Source of the DNA: JBGAPH01 sp046349955
GTDB taxonomy: Bacteria > Planctomycetota > Planctomycetia > Pirellulales > JBGAPH01
Direction of reading: 5' to 3'
Length of the DNA: 64,000 nucleotides
NCBI GenBank assembly: GCA_046349955.1
Contig: JAXMBI010000003.1
Location: forward strand, 257,222 to 321,221
Positions 54,250 to 63,883 of the stretch are shown here, piece after piece (within the stretch, counting starts at the first letter, position 1; each line of letters starts with the position of its first letter). The translations under genes and the position numbers were made by a program. The notes below the pieces were generated by a model, which ran no database searches, was not told where the DNA came from, and saw only the letters and a program-made list of their open reading frames with translations.

Positions 54250-54783
54250 TCACCAGGGCGCCGTCGGCAGCGGTTGAATGTCCTTCGGCTTCACCTCTTC
54301 CTGATAGAGGCGGAACCCGCGGGCCTGATAATTTGGCAAAGCCTGCGGGTGGTCGAGGGTGCAGGTGTGCACCCAAACGCGCCGCGTCGGAGGCCGCCAG
54401 GCACGTTCGACGGCTGCGGTCAGCATGGCTCCCCCCAGCCCTTGGCCGACGAATTTTTCGAGCAGACCGAAGTACACGATCTCGGTCTGCTCGCCGGCTT
54501 GGCGTTCGAGCTCGAAATACCCGGCCGGAGTGTTCCGCACATAGGCGATCCAGGTTTCGACCTCGGGCCGGTCGAGATACGCGGACCAGCGCTCGTAGCT
54601 CCAGACGCGTCGGTCGAGCCAATGATACTTGGGTCCGACCGCGGCGTAGAGGAAGCGGTTCAGCTCGGGAAGCGGAATCTCCGCTTGACGCAGCTCGAAG
54701 GGCGTGCGCGGCGACTTTGCCGGGAGCAGTTGCCCCGGGTCGGTCATCTCGAGGTAGTACGTGGTGATGTCTGCAAGCGCCAT
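54250..54783 (-). CDS. GNAT-family N-acetyltransferase
   Basis: 177 residues. LEKFVGQGLGGAMLTAAVER (Q/R-x-x-G-x-G/A acetyl-CoA loop), VWVHTCTLDHPQALPNYQAR and GFRLYQEEV at the end are GNAT motifs A and B. Substrate unknown. Confidence 0.88.
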   Translation of the reverse strand: MALADITTYYLEMTDPGQLLPAKSPRTPFELRQAEIPLPELNRFLYAAVGPKYHWLDRRVWSYERWSAYLDRPEVETWIAYVRNTPAGYFELERQAGEQTEIVYFGLLEKFVGQGLGGAMLTAAVERAWRPPTRRVWVHTCTLDHPQALPNYQARGFRLYQEEVKPKDIQPLPTAPW

Positions 54784-54908
54784 GTCGCGGGGCTCGTGAG
54801 CGCGGAGGAAGGAATAGGTTGCTCCCTAGAGACGGAGCGGCGGCGAACAAGTCAAGAGCCGCAGGGTACGCTTGCGAACTGAACGGCACAGTGAACGTGC
54901 GCGAGACC

Positions 54909-55910
54909 CTAGCTGCGCTTCTTGGTCGCCATATAGGCGATTCCCGCGGCCAGCGCCCCGCAAGCGATCGCCGCGTAGAGCGCAGTTGTCGTCGAGCGAA
55001 TGCCCAGGCCGAACTTGAGCGCCAGGAAGACCAGCGCCGCGGTGCCGAGGTAGGCGCCCAATACGACCGCCTGTTGCGGCAAGGGCTCGCGGCGGCTGCC
55101 GCCGCCCGCGGAGTCCTCTCCCTCCTCGTCGTCATCGCTCGTGCTGCTGGCTCGGACCGGCGGCGGGGCCCCGCTGGCCATCTCGGCCGCCGCCACGGCC
55201 CGTGAGTAATGTTGGCCGATCGCTTCGTTCATGCTGGCCGCCGTGCAGAGCACCGTGCGCACAGGCATGCCCAACCGCAGCCGCAGTTCGTCCTCCACCT
55301 CGGGTCGGAGCGGATTGGGCGAGGCCATGAGCAGCGTGCCTTCGTCGACCATCACCGGGGCGCAGGAGTGCTGCCGGGCGATCTGGGCCGGGATCTTGGG
55401 CACGAGTTCGAGGTCGACGCCCAGGTCGGCCAATTCGATGTACGGCAGCCCGATGCCTTCGGCGTAAGCCTGCATCACAACGTCGGGAGCGGCCATCTTC
55501 TGCTGCGTCACGGCGTCGCGCAGGTCCAGCCCCACGGCGTTGGCGTAGGTCCGGGCTTTCGCCAACTGCTCGGCCGTGATGATGCGGCGGCCCACCAAGA
55601 GCTGCTCGAAGGTGTAGCGGCGTCCGCCGGTCGCCTCACGCCCCAGGCTGGCGTCGTAATCTTCCTTGCGCGCACGGTCGGTCAGGCAGAGCATGGCCTT
55701 GGCCAGCTCGTTGAGCAGATCTTGCGACTTCTGCGCGAAGTCGCCCGCCGCATACTTGCGGACGTGGGCGTTCATCTTGCGGTAGTTGCCGCGGATCTTG
55801 GCGGCGTCGTCCTCGAACTTCTTCAGCCGCAGGAGCTGATAGTGGTTGAGGGGGCGCTCCGCGTCAGGGATCTGGAGCCATTCCTTGTAGACGTCGATTT
55901 GTGTGGCCAT
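54909..55910 (-). CDS. J-like/MshEN-domain membrane protein
   Basis: 333 residues. The N-terminal 90 residues look like a J-domain-like helical unit (HYQLLRLKKFEDDAAKIRGN ... ARKEDYDASLG) but without the HPD tripeptide. Residues 95-220 fit the MshE/GspE N-terminal (MshEN) c-di-GMP-binding-like domain (FEQLLVGRRIITAEQLAKAR; GIGLPYIELADLGVD). A linker rich in Ser/Asp precedes two transmembrane helices at the C-terminus. It lies directly downstream of an Hsp70 gene on the same strand (89 nt gap) and may be its co-chaperone partner. Confidence 0.7.
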   Translation of the reverse strand: MATQIDVYKEWLQIPDAERPLNHYQLLRLKKFEDDAAKIRGNYRKMNAHVRKYAAGDFAQKSQDLLNELAKAMLCLTDRARKEDYDASLGREATGGRRYTFEQLLVGRRIITAEQLAKARTYANAVGLDLRDAVTQQKMAAPDVVMQAYAEGIGLPYIELADLGVDLELVPKIPAQIARQHSCAPVMVDEGTLLMASPNPLRPEVEDELRLRLGMPVRTVLCTAASMNEAIGQHYSRAVAAAEMASGAPPPVRASSTSDDDEEGEDSAGGGSRREPLPQQAVVLGAYLGTAALVFLALKFGLGIRSTTTALYAAIACGALAAGIAYMATKKRS

Positions 55911-55999
55911 GCCGGCGGACGCTGTAGCGCAAACGAGCCGCGGCGCGGGGGGCCGAGGCGACGAGGGTTCGAACGAAAACGCGAGCGCGGGGTCTCGCC

Positions 56000-57571
56000 C
56001 TATTCCACGACGTATTCCGAGGCCAGCGCGCTGTAGGCGTCGACCTGCTGCTCATCGAGCCCGGCCCGCCGCTCGATGTCGATCGTGGCCTCCTGCCCTC
56101 CCGATTTGTCTCGCGCCCGCACCTTGATCCGCCCGGCGGTGTCGAACGAGTAGGTCACCTCGATCGGCGAGCCCTTGGGCAAGCCTTCGGGCAGTCCGGT
56201 GACGCGGCAGTTGCCGAGCAGCGAGCAGGCGGCCGGATCGGGCGCGTCGCCTTCGATCACCTGGATGTTCACCCGCTGCTGCTTGTCCTGCGACGTGACG
56301 AAGGTCTGCGTCACCTCGACCGGCAGCCGCGAGTTGCGCGGGATCATCACGTGGTTCACCACCTTGCCCGTCTTCGGGTTGCGGGCGGCGACGCCGAGTC
56401 CGTGGGAGTTGACGTCTTCCTGCCGCACGCCCGCAAGCAGGCGGCGGACGCGGTCGGTGAGCTGGCTGTCTCCGCGGTACTTGGCGTCGAGGATCGCCGC
56501 ATGGATCGCGGCCCCCTGGGCCACCGAAGTGAACGGCGAAATGCCCCGGTACGGCTCGACTCCCGTGATTTCGTAGATGCGGCGCGAGACCCACGGCATG
56601 AGGGTCGACCCGCCCACCAGCACGATGGCGTCGAGGTCGCCGGAGCCCACCTTGGCCTGCTCCATCACCAGTTCCGTGGTGTCGAGCGTGCGCTGGGCCA
56701 GATCGGCCGTCATTTCGTCGAACTGAGCCCGCGAAATCGTCACGGAGATCGACTTGTCGCCGTGGCGGAAGTGAATCGTGGTTTGTTCCTGCTCCGAAAG
56801 CGCGATCTTGGCTTGGTCGCACTCGTAGTGCAGCAATTGGATGGCCGCTCGCGATGCCCGCAGATCGACGCCGTGCCGCGTTTGGAACTCGTTGCAGACG
56901 TACTCGACCAGGCGATCGTTCCAGTCGACGCCGCCGAGGTGGACGTCGCCGTCGGTGGCCAACACCTGAAAGTGCGTCGGCGTGTACTTAACAACCGTGA
57001 CGTCGAACGTGCCGCCCCCGAGGTCGTAGACCAGGGCCCGGCGCTCGCGCTCCTTTTCGGCCATCCCGCCCAATTCGCCTTGCTTCCAGGCATAAGTGAG
57101 CGTGGCGGCGGTCGGCTCGTTGATGATGTCGACGACGTTGAGCCCCGCGATGCGGCCGGCGTCTTGCGTGGCCTTGCGCCGGGCGTCGTTGAAGTAGTAG
57201 GGCACCGTGATCACGGCGTTGCCGATCGGGCCGATCCGCCGTTCGGCGTCTTGCCGCAGCTTCTTGAGGATGAGCGCCGACAGGAACTCCGGGGTGATCT
57301 CGCGGCCGTCGAACGTGCGGTTGTAGCCCACGTTTCCCATCTGCCGCTTGACGCGTTCGACGACGTTGTCGGGGTCTTCCATGGCGGCCCGCATGCGATT
57401 GGGGCCGACGATCACGTGGCCGCTCTCGGCCAGCAAGATCAGGCTGGGGGTCTCCACGTCGTCGTCATCGTTGGGAACCGGCTGCGGGTTTCCCTGCTCG
57501 TCGAGGTAGGCGAGCGTGGAGAACGTCGTCCCCAGGTCGATGCCGACAGTGTGCCCCTCGAGAAATTCCAT
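56000..57571 (-). CDS. Hsp70/DnaK-family chaperone
   Basis: 523 residues. ATPase part with GIDLGTTFSTLAYLDEQG (phosphate 1), VITVPYYFNDARRKATQDAG, LVYDLGGGTFDVTVVKYTPT (phosphate 2) and IVLVGGSTLMPWVSRRIYEI (adenosine). The substrate-binding beta-domain is present, but the C-terminal lid of ordinary DnaK (about 640 residues) is missing, so this is a short, specialised Hsp70, not the housekeeping dnaK. Paired with the J-like membrane protein downstream. Confidence 0.93.
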   Translation of the reverse strand: MEFLEGHTVGIDLGTTFSTLAYLDEQGNPQPVPNDDDDVETPSLILLAESGHVIVGPNRMRAAMEDPDNVVERVKRQMGNVGYNRTFDGREITPEFLSALILKKLRQDAERRIGPIGNAVITVPYYFNDARRKATQDAGRIAGLNVVDIINEPTAATLTYAWKQGELGGMAEKERERRALVYDLGGGTFDVTVVKYTPTHFQVLATDGDVHLGGVDWNDRLVEYVCNEFQTRHGVDLRASRAAIQLLHYECDQAKIALSEQEQTTIHFRHGDKSISVTISRAQFDEMTADLAQRTLDTTELVMEQAKVGSGDLDAIVLVGGSTLMPWVSRRIYEITGVEPYRGISPFTSVAQGAAIHAAILDAKYRGDSQLTDRVRRLLAGVRQEDVNSHGLGVAARNPKTGKVVNHVMIPRNSRLPVEVTQTFVTSQDKQQRVNIQVIEGDAPDPAACSLLGNCRVTGLPEGLPKGSPIEVTYSFDTAGRIKVRARDKSGGQEATIDIERRAGLDEQQVDAYSALASEYVVE

Positions 57572-57869
57572 GACTATTCACCTGCAGAGGACGAAACGAT
57601 GGCGCCCGACGGACGGACAACTGCCAAAAAGGCGGGAAACGGGCGCGAACCGTCCGCGCCGTCCCGGCCGGGAAAGGGGGCCGATCGCGCAGGGCGAAAA
57701 CTGCCAAGCGTGGGACGGGGGAACGAGCTCACCACCAAACCCGCATTCTCAGTCGCCGCCGATGGGGCGTCAAGGTTTTGCTGGCACGTTCGGGGGGAAG
57801 CGACACAGGGTTTTGCCGAGCGCCGGGGGTCGGTCGCCGCGCGGCGCGGGGCCGTGTTAAGATGCCCTC

Positions 57870-58628
57870 ATGACCTCGCGCTCCCTGATCGAACTGGCCG
57901 AACGCTTCGCCGCCGGCGGCGCCTCTTTCGACGAGCTTTCGGCCGCCGTGCTGGCCGCCCGCTCGCTCGACCTGGGGGACGTGCAACTCGATCTCGACCG
58001 CCGCCGCCGCTGCGGCTACCCCGAGGTCGTGTTCGGCCAGGGCAAAACGCCCGAAGCCATCGGCCGGGCAGTGGCGGCCCTGCGCGAGAACGGCTGCGAC
58101 GCACTCGTCACCCGGCTCTCTCCAGACCAGGCTGCTTGGCTGGCCGAGCGATTTCCCCAGGGGACGTTGAACGTGCTCGGCCGCACATTTCGCCTGGCCG
58201 TCGACCAGTCGCCCCGTCCGACGGTGGGGCGCGTGGCGGTGGTCACCGCCGGCACGGGGGATCTGCCTGTGGCCGAGGAAGCCCGCGAGACGTTGCTCTG
58301 GATGAGGGTCGAAACGGTGCTCGTCGCGGACGTGGGAGTCGCAGGACCACACCGGCTGCCTGCTCAGCTCGGCCACCTAGAAACGGCGGACGCGGTGGTG
58401 GTGGTGGCCGGCATGGAGGGGGCCCTGCCGAGCGTGGTCGGCGGGTATGTGGCCTGCCCGGTGATCGCCGTGCCGACGAGCGTGGGCTATGGCGCGAGCC
58501 TGGGCGGCATCGCGGCGCTCTTGAGCATGCTCAATAGCTGCGCGGCGAACGTGACCGTGGTCAACATCGACGCCGGGTTCAAGGCGGGCTACGTGGCCGG
58601 CTTGATCGCTGCGGGCAAGCGGCGATAG
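57870..58628 (+). CDS. larB: Nickel-pincer cofactor biosynthesis protein LarB
   Basis: 252 residues, normal length. LarB carboxylates and hydrolyses NaAD to the dicarboxylate precursor of the nickel-pincer nucleotide of lactate racemase-type enzymes. Conserved parts: GYPEVVFGQGKTPEAIGRAV, VAVVTAGTGDLPVAEEARET, VVVAGMEGALPSVVGGYVAC and PVIAVPTSVGYGASLGGIAA (PurE/AIRC-like fold). larC and larE are not in the window. Confidence 0.93.
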   Translation: MTSRSLIELAERFAAGGASFDELSAAVLAARSLDLGDVQLDLDRRRRCGYPEVVFGQGKTPEAIGRAVAALRENGCDALVTRLSPDQAAWLAERFPQGTLNVLGRTFRLAVDQSPRPTVGRVAVVTAGTGDLPVAEEARETLLWMRVETVLVADVGVAGPHRLPAQLGHLETADAVVVVAGMEGALPSVVGGYVACPVIAVPTSVGYGASLGGIAALLSMLNSCAANVTVVNIDAGFKAGYVAGLIAAGKRR

Positions 58629-58712
58629 CCTGCGCCAGACCGCAGCAGTTTTCCCTCGTTCACGCGTCGGGTTAGGATGGGGGGCGATCGATCCCCCGCT
58701 CTGGAGACTCAC

Positions 58713-59645
58713 ATGAACCGCCTGACGAGACTGTGCCTGATGATCGCTTTGTGCGCGCTCGCTGCGGCGGACCAGGGCCCGTCGGCCGCCGAAGGCGATT
58801 CGGCGCTTTTGCTGCACACGCGGGTACGCAAACCGGTCGCTTCCGACGGCGAGGACGCCAAGTACCAGGTCGTCGAGGTCGAGCGGACCTGGGATCCCCA
58901 GAAAACGGCCCTGATCATCTGCGACATGTGGGACGACCACTGGTGCAAGGGGGCCGCGGGCCGCGTGGTCGAGATGGCCCGGCCGATGAACAAGGTGGTC
59001 CAGGCCGCCCGCGACCGCGGAGTGCTCATCGTGCATGCCCCGAGCACGACGGTCGACTTCTACCGCGACACGCCGCAGCGCAAGCTCGCGCAGTCGGCCC
59101 CCTTCGCGAAAACCAAGGCCCCGCTCGCCACGTCGCCCCGCTGGGGGACCGCTTGGTGCTGGCCCGATGCGTCGCGCGAGCCCGAACTGCCGATCGACGA
59201 TTCCGACATGGGCTGCGACTGTGCCCAAAAGTGTGAGATTCGCGAGGCCTGGAAGCGGCAGATCGACCTGATCGACATTGCCGAGGGGGACGCGATCACC
59301 GACAACGGGCAGGAGCTGTTCAACTTGTTCGCCGAGCGGGGAATCGAGCACGTGATGATCATGGGCGTGCATCTCAACATGTGCGTGCTCGGCCGCCCCT
59401 TCGCCATCCGGCAGTTGGTGCAGCAGGGGGTCGACGTTGTGCTGGTCCGCGACCTCACCGACACCATGTACAACCACGAAAAACGCCCCCAGGTCGACCA
59501 CTTCGCGGGCACCGACCTGGTGGTGGAGCACGTGGAAAAGCACTGGTGCCCCACGATCCTGAGCACGGACCTGGTGGGGGGCCAGCCGTTCCGCTTTGCC
59601 GAGGATACGCGGCCCGCGAAGACGGCCCCGGCGGGCGGTCAGTGA
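58713..59645 (+). CDS. Isochorismatase-like cysteine hydrolase, secreted
   Basis: 310 residues from ATG 58713. Signal peptide (RLCLMIALCALAAADQGPSA), then the isochorismatase fold: ALIICDMWDDHWCKG (catalytic Asp), RPMNKVVQAARDRGVLIVHA and the nucleophile Cys in IMGVHLNMCVLGRPFAI. Family members hydrolyse amides or isochorismate; substrate unknown, and the secreted location is unusual for the family but frequent in planctomycetes. Confidence 0.85.
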   Translation: MNRLTRLCLMIALCALAAADQGPSAAEGDSALLLHTRVRKPVASDGEDAKYQVVEVERTWDPQKTALIICDMWDDHWCKGAAGRVVEMARPMNKVVQAARDRGVLIVHAPSTTVDFYRDTPQRKLAQSAPFAKTKAPLATSPRWGTAWCWPDASREPELPIDDSDMGCDCAQKCEIREAWKRQIDLIDIAEGDAITDNGQELFNLFAERGIEHVMIMGVHLNMCVLGRPFAIRQLVQQGVDVVLVRDLTDTMYNHEKRPQVDHFAGTDLVVEHVEKHWCPTILSTDLVGGQPFRFAEDTRPAKTAPAGGQ

Positions 59646-59787
59646 GCGGTTTTTTGAGCTGGCGTCTGAGCTGTTGCAGGGCTGCATCGAGGCCGGACCG
59701 CTGTTAGAATGAGTGCGGCGAAACCCGCCCCTGCCCTCTCCGCCCGCCAGTTCGTTCTAGTCCCCTTAGGTCCCCGGTCGTTAGACG

Positions 59788-62070
59788 ATGACGTGCCTTC
59801 GCCGGTTTGCGCTGCGCTTTCGGCTCGCACTGGCCGCCGGTTGGCTGGCGGCGCTCAGTGGGCTGTGTTGGTCCGCCGCGGCGCCTGCCCAAGAGCCGCC
59901 GGTCGCCGTGCCGGCCGATCATGCGCCGAAAATGCAGGCGGGGCTCGAGCTCTTCAAGGCGTCGGTCCGCGACCTGCTTTCGAAGCACTGCCTGGCCTGC
60001 CATGGCGGGGCCAAGACGGAAGGGGAGTTCGACCTTTCGGACCGCGACAAGCTGTTCGACAGCGGCTATGCCGGCGACAGCGCCGAGGAGAGCCCGCTCT
60101 TCGCGCTCATCCAGCACGCCGAAGAGCCGCACATGCCCCACAAGCAGGACAAGCTGCCGGACGAGGCGATCGCCGCGATCGGCAAGTGGCTCGACCTGGG
60201 CGCCCCCTACGACAAGCCGCTCGCCGGACCGGAGCGCGACCCCGCAGGCGACGACAAAACGGCCGTCGCCAAGCGTTCCGACTTTTGGTCGTTCCAGCCG
60301 CTGGCGGTCGTTGCGCCGCCGGAAGTGAAGCAAGCCGCTTGGGCGAAAACGCCGATCGACCGCTTCATCGCGGCCGCGCAGGAAGCTAAGGGATTGCACG
60401 GCAATCCGCCGGCGTCCAAACGCGTGCTCATCCGCCGGGCCTACTTCGATCTGATCGGCCTGCCGCCGACGCCGGAAGAGGTCGAGGCCTTCGTGGAAGA
60501 CTCCGATCCGGCGGCCTATGAAAAGCTGCTCGACCGACTGCTGGCCATGCCCCAATACGGCGAGCGTTGGGCGCGGCACTGGATGGACGTGGCCCGCTTT
60601 GCCGAGTCGCACGGCTACGAGCAAGACTACGACCGGCCGTTCGCCTTCTACTACCGCGACTTCCTGATCCGAGCCTTCAACGACGATCTGCCCTTCGATC
60701 AGTTCGTCCGTTGGCAATTGGCCGGCGACGAGCTCGCCCCAGACAACCCCTGGGCACTGGCGGCCACGGGTTTCCTGGGGGGTGGCGCGTTTCCCACGCA
60801 GCTAACCGAGAATGAGTTCGAGCGTGCCCGCTACGACGAGCTCGACGACATGACGAGCACGACGGGCTCGGCCTTCCTCGGGCTCTCCGTAGGCTGTGCC
60901 CGTTGCCACGACCACAAGTACGACCCGATTGCCTCGGCCGACTACTACCGCTTGGCCTCGGCGTTCACAACGACGATCCGCAGCGAGATCGAGCTCACGC
61001 TGCCGGGGGCCGAGAAGCCGGAAAAGGTGCAGGTCACGAGCGAAGGCTATCCCAAGACGAAGCACCACGCCGACGACCGCGGCTTTCCCCACTTCTACCC
61101 TGAAACGTTCGTGCTCAACCGCGGCGACCCGAGCCAGAAGAAAGAGCCGGCGGCGCTCGCCTTCCTGCCGGCGCTGATGCGCGACGGACGCGACACCGCC
61201 GACTGGCAGGTAGCCCCGCCCGAAGGCTGGACGCGCACCAGCTTTCGCCGCGCGAGCCTGGCGAACTGGATCACCGACCCGCGCCATGGGGCGGGGCACC
61301 TGGCGGCGCGGGTGATCGTGAACCGGCTTTGGCATTTGCACTTTGGCCGCGGGATCGTTGCCTCGCCCAATGATTTCGGCATGCAAGGGGAGCGCCCCTC
61401 GCACCCTGAGTTGCTCGATTGGCTGGCCACCGACCTGGTGCACAACGGCTGGCAGCTCAAGCGGCTGCACAAGCTGATCATGCTGAGCGCGGTGTACCAG
61501 CAAGACGGCTCGTGGGATGAAGAGCGGGCAGCGATCGACCGTGAGAACGTGTTGCTCTGGCGGCGGCCGCCGCGGCGGCTCGAGGCCGAGCCGATTCGCG
61601 ATCAGATGCTGGCGGCCAGCGGCCTGCTCGACTCCACGATGTACGGCGCCGGCGCGCTCGACCCGAACATGCGCCGCCGCAGCGTTTACTTCTTCATCAA
61701 GCGGAGCCAGCTCATTCCGAACATGATGCTGTTCGACTGGCCCGAGCATCTGGTGAGCATTGGCGCGCGGTCGAGCACCACGATCGCCCCGCAGGCGCTC
61801 TTGTTCTTGAACGGCCCGCAGACACGGCAGTACGCCGAGGGACTGGCCGCCCGCGCGCAGCGCGAGGCTCCCAGCACGCCGGTGGAGCGGGCGTATGCGA
61901 TCTGCCTGGGCCGCGTCCCGAACGACGACGAGCGGCAACTGGCCGCCCAGTTCCTCGAGGCCCAACACGCGAAATACACGGCGCTCGGCGACGACCAAGC
62001 CAAACACACGGCCCTGGTCGACTTCTGCCAGGCGCTGTTCGGCATGAACGAATTCGTCTACGTGGAATAG
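59788..62070 (+). CDS. PSD1 / planctomycete cytochrome c, DUF1549 and DUF1553 protein (second copy)
   Basis: 760 residues. Signal peptide, then PSCyt1 with heme motif CLACH, DUF1549 (RWARHWMDVARFAESHGYEQ; CARCHDHKYDPIASADYYRL) and DUF1553 (AARVIVNRLWHLHFGRGIVA; DWLATDLVHNGWQLKRLHKL). Shorter than the first copy because it lacks the beta-rich insert between DUF1549 and DUF1553. Followed by its DUF1501 partner at 62321. Confidence 0.9.
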   Translation: MTCLRRFALRFRLALAAGWLAALSGLCWSAAAPAQEPPVAVPADHAPKMQAGLELFKASVRDLLSKHCLACHGGAKTEGEFDLSDRDKLFDSGYAGDSAEESPLFALIQHAEEPHMPHKQDKLPDEAIAAIGKWLDLGAPYDKPLAGPERDPAGDDKTAVAKRSDFWSFQPLAVVAPPEVKQAAWAKTPIDRFIAAAQEAKGLHGNPPASKRVLIRRAYFDLIGLPPTPEEVEAFVEDSDPAAYEKLLDRLLAMPQYGERWARHWMDVARFAESHGYEQDYDRPFAFYYRDFLIRAFNDDLPFDQFVRWQLAGDELAPDNPWALAATGFLGGGAFPTQLTENEFERARYDELDDMTSTTGSAFLGLSVGCARCHDHKYDPIASADYYRLASAFTTTIRSEIELTLPGAEKPEKVQVTSEGYPKTKHHADDRGFPHFYPETFVLNRGDPSQKKEPAALAFLPALMRDGRDTADWQVAPPEGWTRTSFRRASLANWITDPRHGAGHLAARVIVNRLWHLHFGRGIVASPNDFGMQGERPSHPELLDWLATDLVHNGWQLKRLHKLIMLSAVYQQDGSWDEERAAIDRENVLLWRRPPRRLEAEPIRDQMLAASGLLDSTMYGAGALDPNMRRRSVYFFIKRSQLIPNMMLFDWPEHLVSIGARSSTTIAPQALLFLNGPQTRQYAEGLAARAQREAPSTPVERAYAICLGRVPNDDERQLAAQFLEAQHAKYTALGDDQAKHTALVDFCQALFGMNEFVYVE

Positions 62071-62080
62071 CTCGGGCTAT

Positions 62081-62294
62081 TTCACCACGGAGACACGGAG
62101 GCACGGAGAGGATCTTGAACCACAAAGACACAAAGAATTCATTTCTCGCCCAGGCGCGAAGCTCGCAAAGAAGCCAGAGATCTGCGATCGCCCCCCTTGG
62201 CGATCTTTGCGCCTTTGCGAGAAACAAATCTGCTTCTTTGTGTCTTCGTGCCTTTGTGGTTCAATCTCTGTCCTCTCCGTGTCTCCGTGGTGAA
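62081..62294. repeat. Three-level nested palindrome between PSD1 and DUF1501
   Basis: Outer arm TTCACCACGGAGACACGGAG (62081 on) returns as CTCCGTGTCTCCGTGGTGAA ending at 62294. Middle arm TTGAACCACAAAGACACAAA returns as TTTGTGTCTTCGTGCCTTTG then TGGTTCAA. Inner arm TTTCTCGCCCAGGCGCGAAG returns as CTTTGCGCCTTTGCGAGAAA. The centre is GATCTGCGATCGCCCCCCTT. About 210 bp can fold into one long hairpin. There is no coding frame. The array ends 26 nt before the DUF1501 start. Confidence 0.75.
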
Positions 62295-62320
62295 AGCAGC
62301 CGCCTAAGGGAGTTGCAGCC

Positions 62321-63802
62321 ATGAACTTGACCAATCACTTGCCGTCGGCGGCTTGGACTCGTCGTGAGTGGCTGGGGCGGGCTGGCGCTGGGGCGGGCTT
62401 GCTTGGCTTTGCCTCGCTGCTGGGCGAGCAGGGGCTGCTCGAACGACCTGCGGGCGCCGCCACAGGGCAGCCGCTCGATCCCATGGCCCCGCGGCCAAGC
62501 CACTTTGCCCCGCGCGCCAAGCGGGTGATTTGGGTCTTCGTCAACGGCGGGCCGAGCCACGTCGACACCTGGGACTACAAGCCAGGGCTCGAGAAGTGGA
62601 ACGGAAAATCCATGCGGGAGTTCGACTCCGCGTTCCAGAACACCACCGGGTTCTTCAAGGACTCGGTCGGCGGGCTGATGAAGTCGCCATTCAAGTTCAC
62701 GCCCCGCGGCGAGTGCGGCAAGCTGGTCTCCGAGATCTTTCCCAATCTCGGCGAACACGTCGACAAGATGGCCTTCATTCACTCAGGCCACAGCGAATCG
62801 AACAACCATTCTCCGGCCCTGTTCATGATGAACACCGGCATGCCTCGCATGGGCTTTCCCTGCGTCGGCTCGTGGGTCACCTATGGGCTCGGCAGCGAAA
62901 ACCGCGACCTGCCAGGCTTCGTCGTGATGAGCGATCCCAAGGGACGCGGCCTGCCCAAGGGGCACGCCGCGAATTGGGGCGCGGCGTTTCTGCCCGGCGT
63001 GTTCCAAGGCACCCACTTGCAGCCCAAGGGGCCGCCGATCGAGAACCTCGTTCGCCCCGCGGAGATGACCGATCCCAGCCAGCGCGGCCAGCTCGACCTG
63101 ATCAAGCGGCTCAACGAGCTGCACGCCGCGCGGCACGAGTCGGAAAGCGAGCTGGCTGCCCGCATCGAAAGCTTCGAGCTGGCGTATCGCATGCAATCGG
63201 CGGCGCCCGAGGCGATCAACCTCGACGACGAGCCGGAGCACATTCACAAGCTGTACGGCATCGGCGAGGAACGCTGCGACCACTTTGCCCGTCAGTGTCT
63301 TACGGCGCGGCGGCTGGTGGAGCGCGGGGTGCGGTTCGTGCAGATCTACTCCGGTGGCATGGAGAACGAGCGCTCCTGGGACGGTCACGTCGACATCTTC
63401 GGCAACCACACGCAGTTCGCTGGCGAAACCGAGAAGCCGGTCGCCGGTCTGCTGACCGACCTGGCCCAGCGCGGCCTGCTCGACGACACGCTCGTCATCT
63501 GGTGCGGCGAGTTCGGCCGCCTGCCGATCGCCCAAACGGGCGAGAAGCCGGGCCGCGACCACAACCCTCACTGCTTCACCGCCTGGCTGGCCGGCGGCGG
63601 CGTGAAGGGGGGCGTGAGCTACGGCGAGTCCGACGAGGTCGGCTACAAGGCGGCCGTGAACCCGGTCCACATCAACGACCTGCACGCCACGATCCTGCAC
63701 CTTTTGGGCATGGACCACGAACGGCTGACCTATCTCTACAACGGGAGGCGCTTCCGGCTGACGGATGTGGCGGGGAAGGTGATTCGGGAGATCTTGGCTT
63801 AG
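62321..63802 (+). CDS. DUF1501 protein (second copy)
   Basis: 493 residues. Tat-like signal TRREWLGRAGAGAGLLGFAS. Same landmarks as the first copy: KRVIWVFVNGGPSHVDTWDY, SGHSESNNHSPALFMMNTGM, GRDHNPHCFTAWLAGGG and VHINDLHATILHLLGMDHER. Sulfatase/phosphatase-like fold. Expected to act with the preceding PSD1 protein. Confidence 0.92.
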   Translation: MNLTNHLPSAAWTRREWLGRAGAGAGLLGFASLLGEQGLLERPAGAATGQPLDPMAPRPSHFAPRAKRVIWVFVNGGPSHVDTWDYKPGLEKWNGKSMREFDSAFQNTTGFFKDSVGGLMKSPFKFTPRGECGKLVSEIFPNLGEHVDKMAFIHSGHSESNNHSPALFMMNTGMPRMGFPCVGSWVTYGLGSENRDLPGFVVMSDPKGRGLPKGHAANWGAAFLPGVFQGTHLQPKGPPIENLVRPAEMTDPSQRGQLDLIKRLNELHAARHESESELAARIESFELAYRMQSAAPEAINLDDEPEHIHKLYGIGEERCDHFARQCLTARRLVERGVRFVQIYSGGMENERSWDGHVDIFGNHTQFAGETEKPVAGLLTDLAQRGLLDDTLVIWCGEFGRLPIAQTGEKPGRDHNPHCFTAWLAGGGVKGGVSYGESDEVGYKAAVNPVHINDLHATILHLLGMDHERLTYLYNGRRFRLTDVAGKVIREILA

Positions 63803-63817
63803 CTCAGGCGGATTTTT

Positions 63818-63848
63818 TGAACCGCCGAGACGCGGAGGCGCGGAGAGG
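63818..63848. repeat. GGAGACGCGGAGG-type repeat
   Basis: TTGAACCGCCGAGACGCGGA then GGCGCGGAGAGG belongs to the repeat family at 35550, 36301 and 62081. Single arm, no partner within the window. Confidence 0.55.
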
Positions 63849-63861
63849 AAGGGGCTGCTTG

Positions 63862-63883
63862 GTAGGTTATGCTTCAGCATAAC
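63862..63883 (+). repeat. REP palindrome, single copy
   Basis: GTAGGTTATGCTTCAGCATA plus AC, identical to the REP at 4293 and 40006. It lies 59 nt downstream of the DUF1501 stop. The remaining 117 nt to the window end hold nothing I can support. Confidence 0.8.

Noticed and set aside
56351..58537. 728-codon frame running across the Hsp70 antisense strand into larB
   Set aside because: It overlaps two confident genes and has no recognisable domain; GC-rich codon positions keep it open.
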